NCBI GenBank assembly: GCA_003934145.1
Contig: RSAS01000647.1
Location: 1-32,855 of the forward strand
Direction of reading: 5' to 3'
Source of the DNA: Candidatus Viridilinea halotolerans
Lineage (GTDB): Bacteria; Chloroflexota; Chloroflexia; Chloroflexales; Chloroflexaceae
DNA length: 32,855 bases
Shown in pieces: positions 30,584-32,855 of this stretch; the first letter of the stretch is position 1, and each line of letters begins with the position of its first letter. The translations under genes and the position numbers were made by a program. Below the pieces are notes generated by a model, which saw nothing but the letters and a program-made list of their open reading frames with translations, ran no database searches and had not been told where the DNA came from.

Positions 30584-31390
30584 TCAGAGAGGCGACTCTG
30601 CATCCACTGATACAACCTCCCGCTCTTTGCGCGCCACCACCACCTGCCACTGGCTTGTCTCGGCGAAGGGTTCGGGCGGCAGCGCAGCATCGGCAAAGAG
30701 ACTGAGCGGGCGCAGGCCGGCGCTATGCAGTAGGTTGCTCAGTTCGGGGAAGCCGTAGAGCCTGACGTGGTCGCCGGGGTGGTGAACATCAAGCCCTTGG
30801 TTGGCGTTGAGGTAGCGGAAGCCCAATTGCAGCATGGCGTGGCGCGGATCGAAAGCGGCTTCGCGCAGCACCACCCCTTCACCTAAAGCATACCACGCAC
30901 TACGCATATCGCGCAGGTAACTCTCGATCTGGTAGGGATTGATGCACTGGAGCACCAAGCGCCCGGCGGGAACGAGCGCCCGGGCGCATGTGGCGAGCAT
31001 AGCAGCGTTGGCCGCATCATCAAACAGACCGAAACTACTGTTCATCATGAGCACCGCATCAAAACGGGCATCTTCGCTGAGCATGCGCATATCGGCCTGC
31101 ACAAACTCCACCGCAAGCGCTTCGCTACTGGCGGTCGCACGGGCATGCTTCAAAACGGAAGCAGCCACATCAAGGCCCACCATCGTGATGCCCCGCCGGG
31201 CCAACTCAAGGCTATGCCGCCCCCCGCCACACCCCAGATCGAGAATCGTCTCGCCCCCTTGCAACGCCAGCGCCTCCACCAGAAAGTCCACTTCGCGGCA
31301 GGTGAGCGCCGTAGCATGCTCGTGGTAATGAATGAATTCGTGAACTTGGAGCAGTTCTTCCCACCAATCACTGAGGCTATTGTCGGTCAT
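30584..31390 (-). CDS. Class I SAM-dependent methyltransferase
   Basis: This 268-residue protein. The SAM-binding motif I is ILDLGCGGGRHSLELARRG near residue 48, followed by acidic VGLDVAAS (motif II) and VQADMRML (motif III), then FDAVLMMNSSFGLF (motif IV). The C-terminal half is less conserved. Substrate is not predictable from sequence; relatives are often annotated as type 11 or 25 methyltransferases. The N-terminus starts DWWEELLQVHEF. Neighbours give no functional clue. Confidence 0.85.
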   Translation of the reverse strand: MTDNSLSDWWEELLQVHEFIHYHEHATALTCREVDFLVEALALQGGETILDLGCGGGRHSLELARRGITMVGLDVAASVLKHARATASSEALAVEFVQADMRMLSEDARFDAVLMMNSSFGLFDDAANAAMLATCARALVPAGRLVLQCINPYQIESYLRDMRSAWYALGEGVVLREAAFDPRHAMLQLGFRYLNANQGLDVHHPGDHVRLYGFPELSNLLHSAGLRPLSLFADAALPPEPFAETSQWQVVVARKEREVVSVDAESPL

Positions 31391-31490
31391 GACTTGATTC
31401 TCTTGTTCTGTTGGGTGCGCGGACGGCTTCGCCTCCCCCGAGAAACGCTTGTTAGGGATGGTTTCAGACAGAGCCTTTCAGCTTTACCGT

Positions 31491-31600
31491 TCGTAGTAGG
31501 GGCTTCAGCCCCGTATGCTCCTGATAACGGGGCTGAAGCAGTTCGTAGTAGGGGCTTCAGCCCCGTATGCTCCTGATAACGGGGCTGAAGCCCCTACTAC
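31491..31600. repeat. Tandem duplication of a palindromic GTAGTAGGGGCTTCAGCCCC unit
   Basis: Two copies at 52-bp spacing. Each contains GGGGCTTCAGCCCC and, after GTATGCTCCTGATAAC, GGGGCTGAAGC; the second is closed by CCCCTACTAC complementary to its left end. Confidence 0.85.
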
Positions 31601-31615
31601 CAGCGGCGCAAACGC

Positions 31616-32533
31616 CTAGACGCACGCCTCCACCAGCGGCAGACGCTCATCGAGCCATGCCATGAGGCTGGGGTAGCGCAGGGTGATGGGCAAATCATGC
31701 TTCATGCGGCGATTGTCGAGCCGCACCGAGGCGCTGAGCATGCCGACAATGGTGGGATCAATGCCCGCAGCGAGGGCGGCGGCAGGCGCAACGGTGCGCG
31801 GCGGCACCATCCCCAGGCGCTGACGAATTTCACTGTAGAGTGCCAACGCCCGTAGGGGTTGATCGTCGCCAATATTGTAGATCGCCCCCGGCTGCCCATG
31901 GGCCGGTAGCGCCAAGAGGACGGCGAGCAGATCCTCAATGTGGATGTGGGCAACGAAGTTGCGCCCATCGCCGTAGATCGTCGCCAAACCAGCGGCAACC
32001 GCCTGCACCGGGTCGCGCCCAGGGCCGTAGAGCGACGCGCAGCGCAAAATAATCGCCGGGAAATGATGCTCGCGCGCCGCATGCAACAATGTCTGCTCAG
32101 CAGCAACCATCACTTCGCCCAGAGGATGTTGTGGCGCAACCGGCGTATCTTCGCTCACCAGAGTCGCGCCACAATGACCATAGGGTGCCACGTTGGATGT
32201 GAAGATGTAGCGTTGCACCGTGCGCGAGCGTGAACAGGCAGCAATCAGGTGCTGGTTGCCATCAACATAGGTACGCTGCAACGAGCCATTCTCGATGACT
32301 AAACGTGAAGTAAGATTGTAGACAAAATCAACCCCGTCGGCAATACCGACCAGACTCGTTGGGTGGGTCAGATCACCAATCCAGACCGTCATGCCACGCG
32401 CGGCAAGCTGTTCCACAACGGGCGCATCGGGATTGCGCACAAGGCCACGCACACGCTCACCAGCGGCCAACAACCGTTCCGCGAGCCGGGCACCAACATA
32501 GCCAGAAGCGCCTGCGATCAGGTAGCACGCCAT
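31616..32533 (-). CDS. NAD(P)-dependent epimerase/dehydratase-like protein (extended SDR) lacking YxxxK
   Basis: This 305-residue Rossmann protein. The nucleotide site GASGYVGARLAERLL is at residues 8-22, DLTHP and NLTS follow, and FTSNVAPYGH marks the usual Ser region. At the place where extended SDRs have YxxxK (before AAE), it reads HPLGEVMVAAEQ, so the catalytic Tyr and Lys are not seen. The downstream RCASLYGPG and NIGDDQPL are conserved. It may bind NAD(P) without classical epimerase chemistry, or use other residues. ATG at 32533 follows GAGGTGG. Confidence 0.8.
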   Translation of the reverse strand: MACYLIAGASGYVGARLAERLLAAGERVRGLVRNPDAPVVEQLAARGMTVWIGDLTHPTSLVGIADGVDFVYNLTSRLVIENGSLQRTYVDGNQHLIAACSRSRTVQRYIFTSNVAPYGHCGATLVSEDTPVAPQHPLGEVMVAAEQTLLHAAREHHFPAIILRCASLYGPGRDPVQAVAAGLATIYGDGRNFVAHIHIEDLLAVLLALPAHGQPGAIYNIGDDQPLRALALYSEIRQRLGMVPPRTVAPAAALAAGIDPTIVGMLSASVRLDNRRMKHDLPITLRYPSLMAWLDERLPLVEACV

Positions 32534-32855
32534 AGTCCACCTCGGAATTCGCTACAATACTTGGGTGGCTTCTTGTCAGACAACACTGCCCTGCCACCAT
32601 CGTCGTACACTACCACAGGCTGCCCCTGACCATGACAAAACGGGCGCTCCAACTGTTCAGGTGCAGCAATCTTCACGATTCTAACATGTTCTGTGCTACG
32701 CGGCTATAGGCTAAAGTTGAACCATATCTGTGCTTTTCGTGTGCATAATGAGTGCATCTTTGCCACTCGCCTCCCGACGGGGCGTGGGGCCCCCCCCCGT
32801 CCGGCGGGGGGGCGGGGGCTTGGCCCCCGCAAGAATCCCCTCCCGACGGGGCGCG
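32534..32855. other. Intergenic region ending in GC-rich repeats
   Basis: No gene seen. On the minus strand TTGTCT and TATTGT, 18 bp apart (about 32552-32581), are a weak promoter candidate for the SDR gene. From 32768 a GC-rich block starts, with the direct repeat CCTCCCGACGGGGCG (32768 and 32840) and GGGGGCTTGGCCCCC, the same modules as the other composite repeats, running to the window's end. Confidence 0.6.

Overview
The window is GC-rich chromosomal DNA from a bacterium, most likely a member of the Chloroflexota (inference). Support comes from a LysW-dependent alpha-aminoadipate (AAA) lysine operon, a DUF2342-type zincin, a GT87 mannosyltransferase-like protein, and intergenic regions packed with GC-rich palindromic and short tandem repeats. 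No rRNA, CRISPR array or intact transposase was seen.

Layout. 1-4060 looks like an eroded accessory region: the N-terminal 800 residues of a large SF2 helicase (running off the left edge), a HicB-HicA toxin-antitoxin pair, tRNA-Arg(CCT) and a broken tyrosine recombinase. 4066-7244 carries a zincin protease and a response regulator with two GGDEF domains, all on the minus strand. 7498-9072 is a plus-strand DEAD-box RNA helicase that looks leaderless. 9073-9966 is repeats only, followed by one unknown gene. 10584-16984 is a minus-strand lysine operon transcribed right to left: homocitrate synthase, homoaconitase large and small subunits, homoisocitrate dehydrogenase, LysW, LysX and LysY. Its leader (17097-17296) has a consensus-like promoter, a 19-codon lysine-containing leader ORF and an intrinsic terminator, arranged like a classical attenuator. 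17694-24748 is plus strand: FtsY, a second LysW-like zinc ribbon, a lipoprotein whose start is buried in a repeat tract, a P-type cation ATPase and a GT87-type membrane glycosyltransferase. 24895-27002 holds a MarR-MFS pair and a 37-residue membrane peptide. The rest holds a decayed alpha/beta hydrolase, homocysteine S-methyltransferase, dihydrolipoyl dehydrogenase, an unknown small protein, a methyltransferase and an atypical SDR.

How the genes work together. The lysine operon covers acetyl-CoA plus 2-oxoglutarate to 2-oxoadipate, then LysW-tagging of aminoadipate and the reductase step. The kinase (LysZ), aminotransferase(s) and final LysW-releasing hydrolase (LysK) are not in the window. 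MarR probably represses its own operon with the MFS exporter. HicA and HicB form a toxin-antitoxin pair.

The most unusual material is between genes. Two palindrome families have constant cores (GGCGGC-GAA-GCCGCC and GAACC-A-GGTTC), but their outer arms differ from copy to copy while staying almost perfectly complementary. Two copies of a 120-bp MITE-like element have terminal inverted repeats and 12-14 bp target duplications. Three short-tandem-repeat tracts switch purine strand part-way along. Together with the lysine attenuator these are the best candidates for something not yet described.
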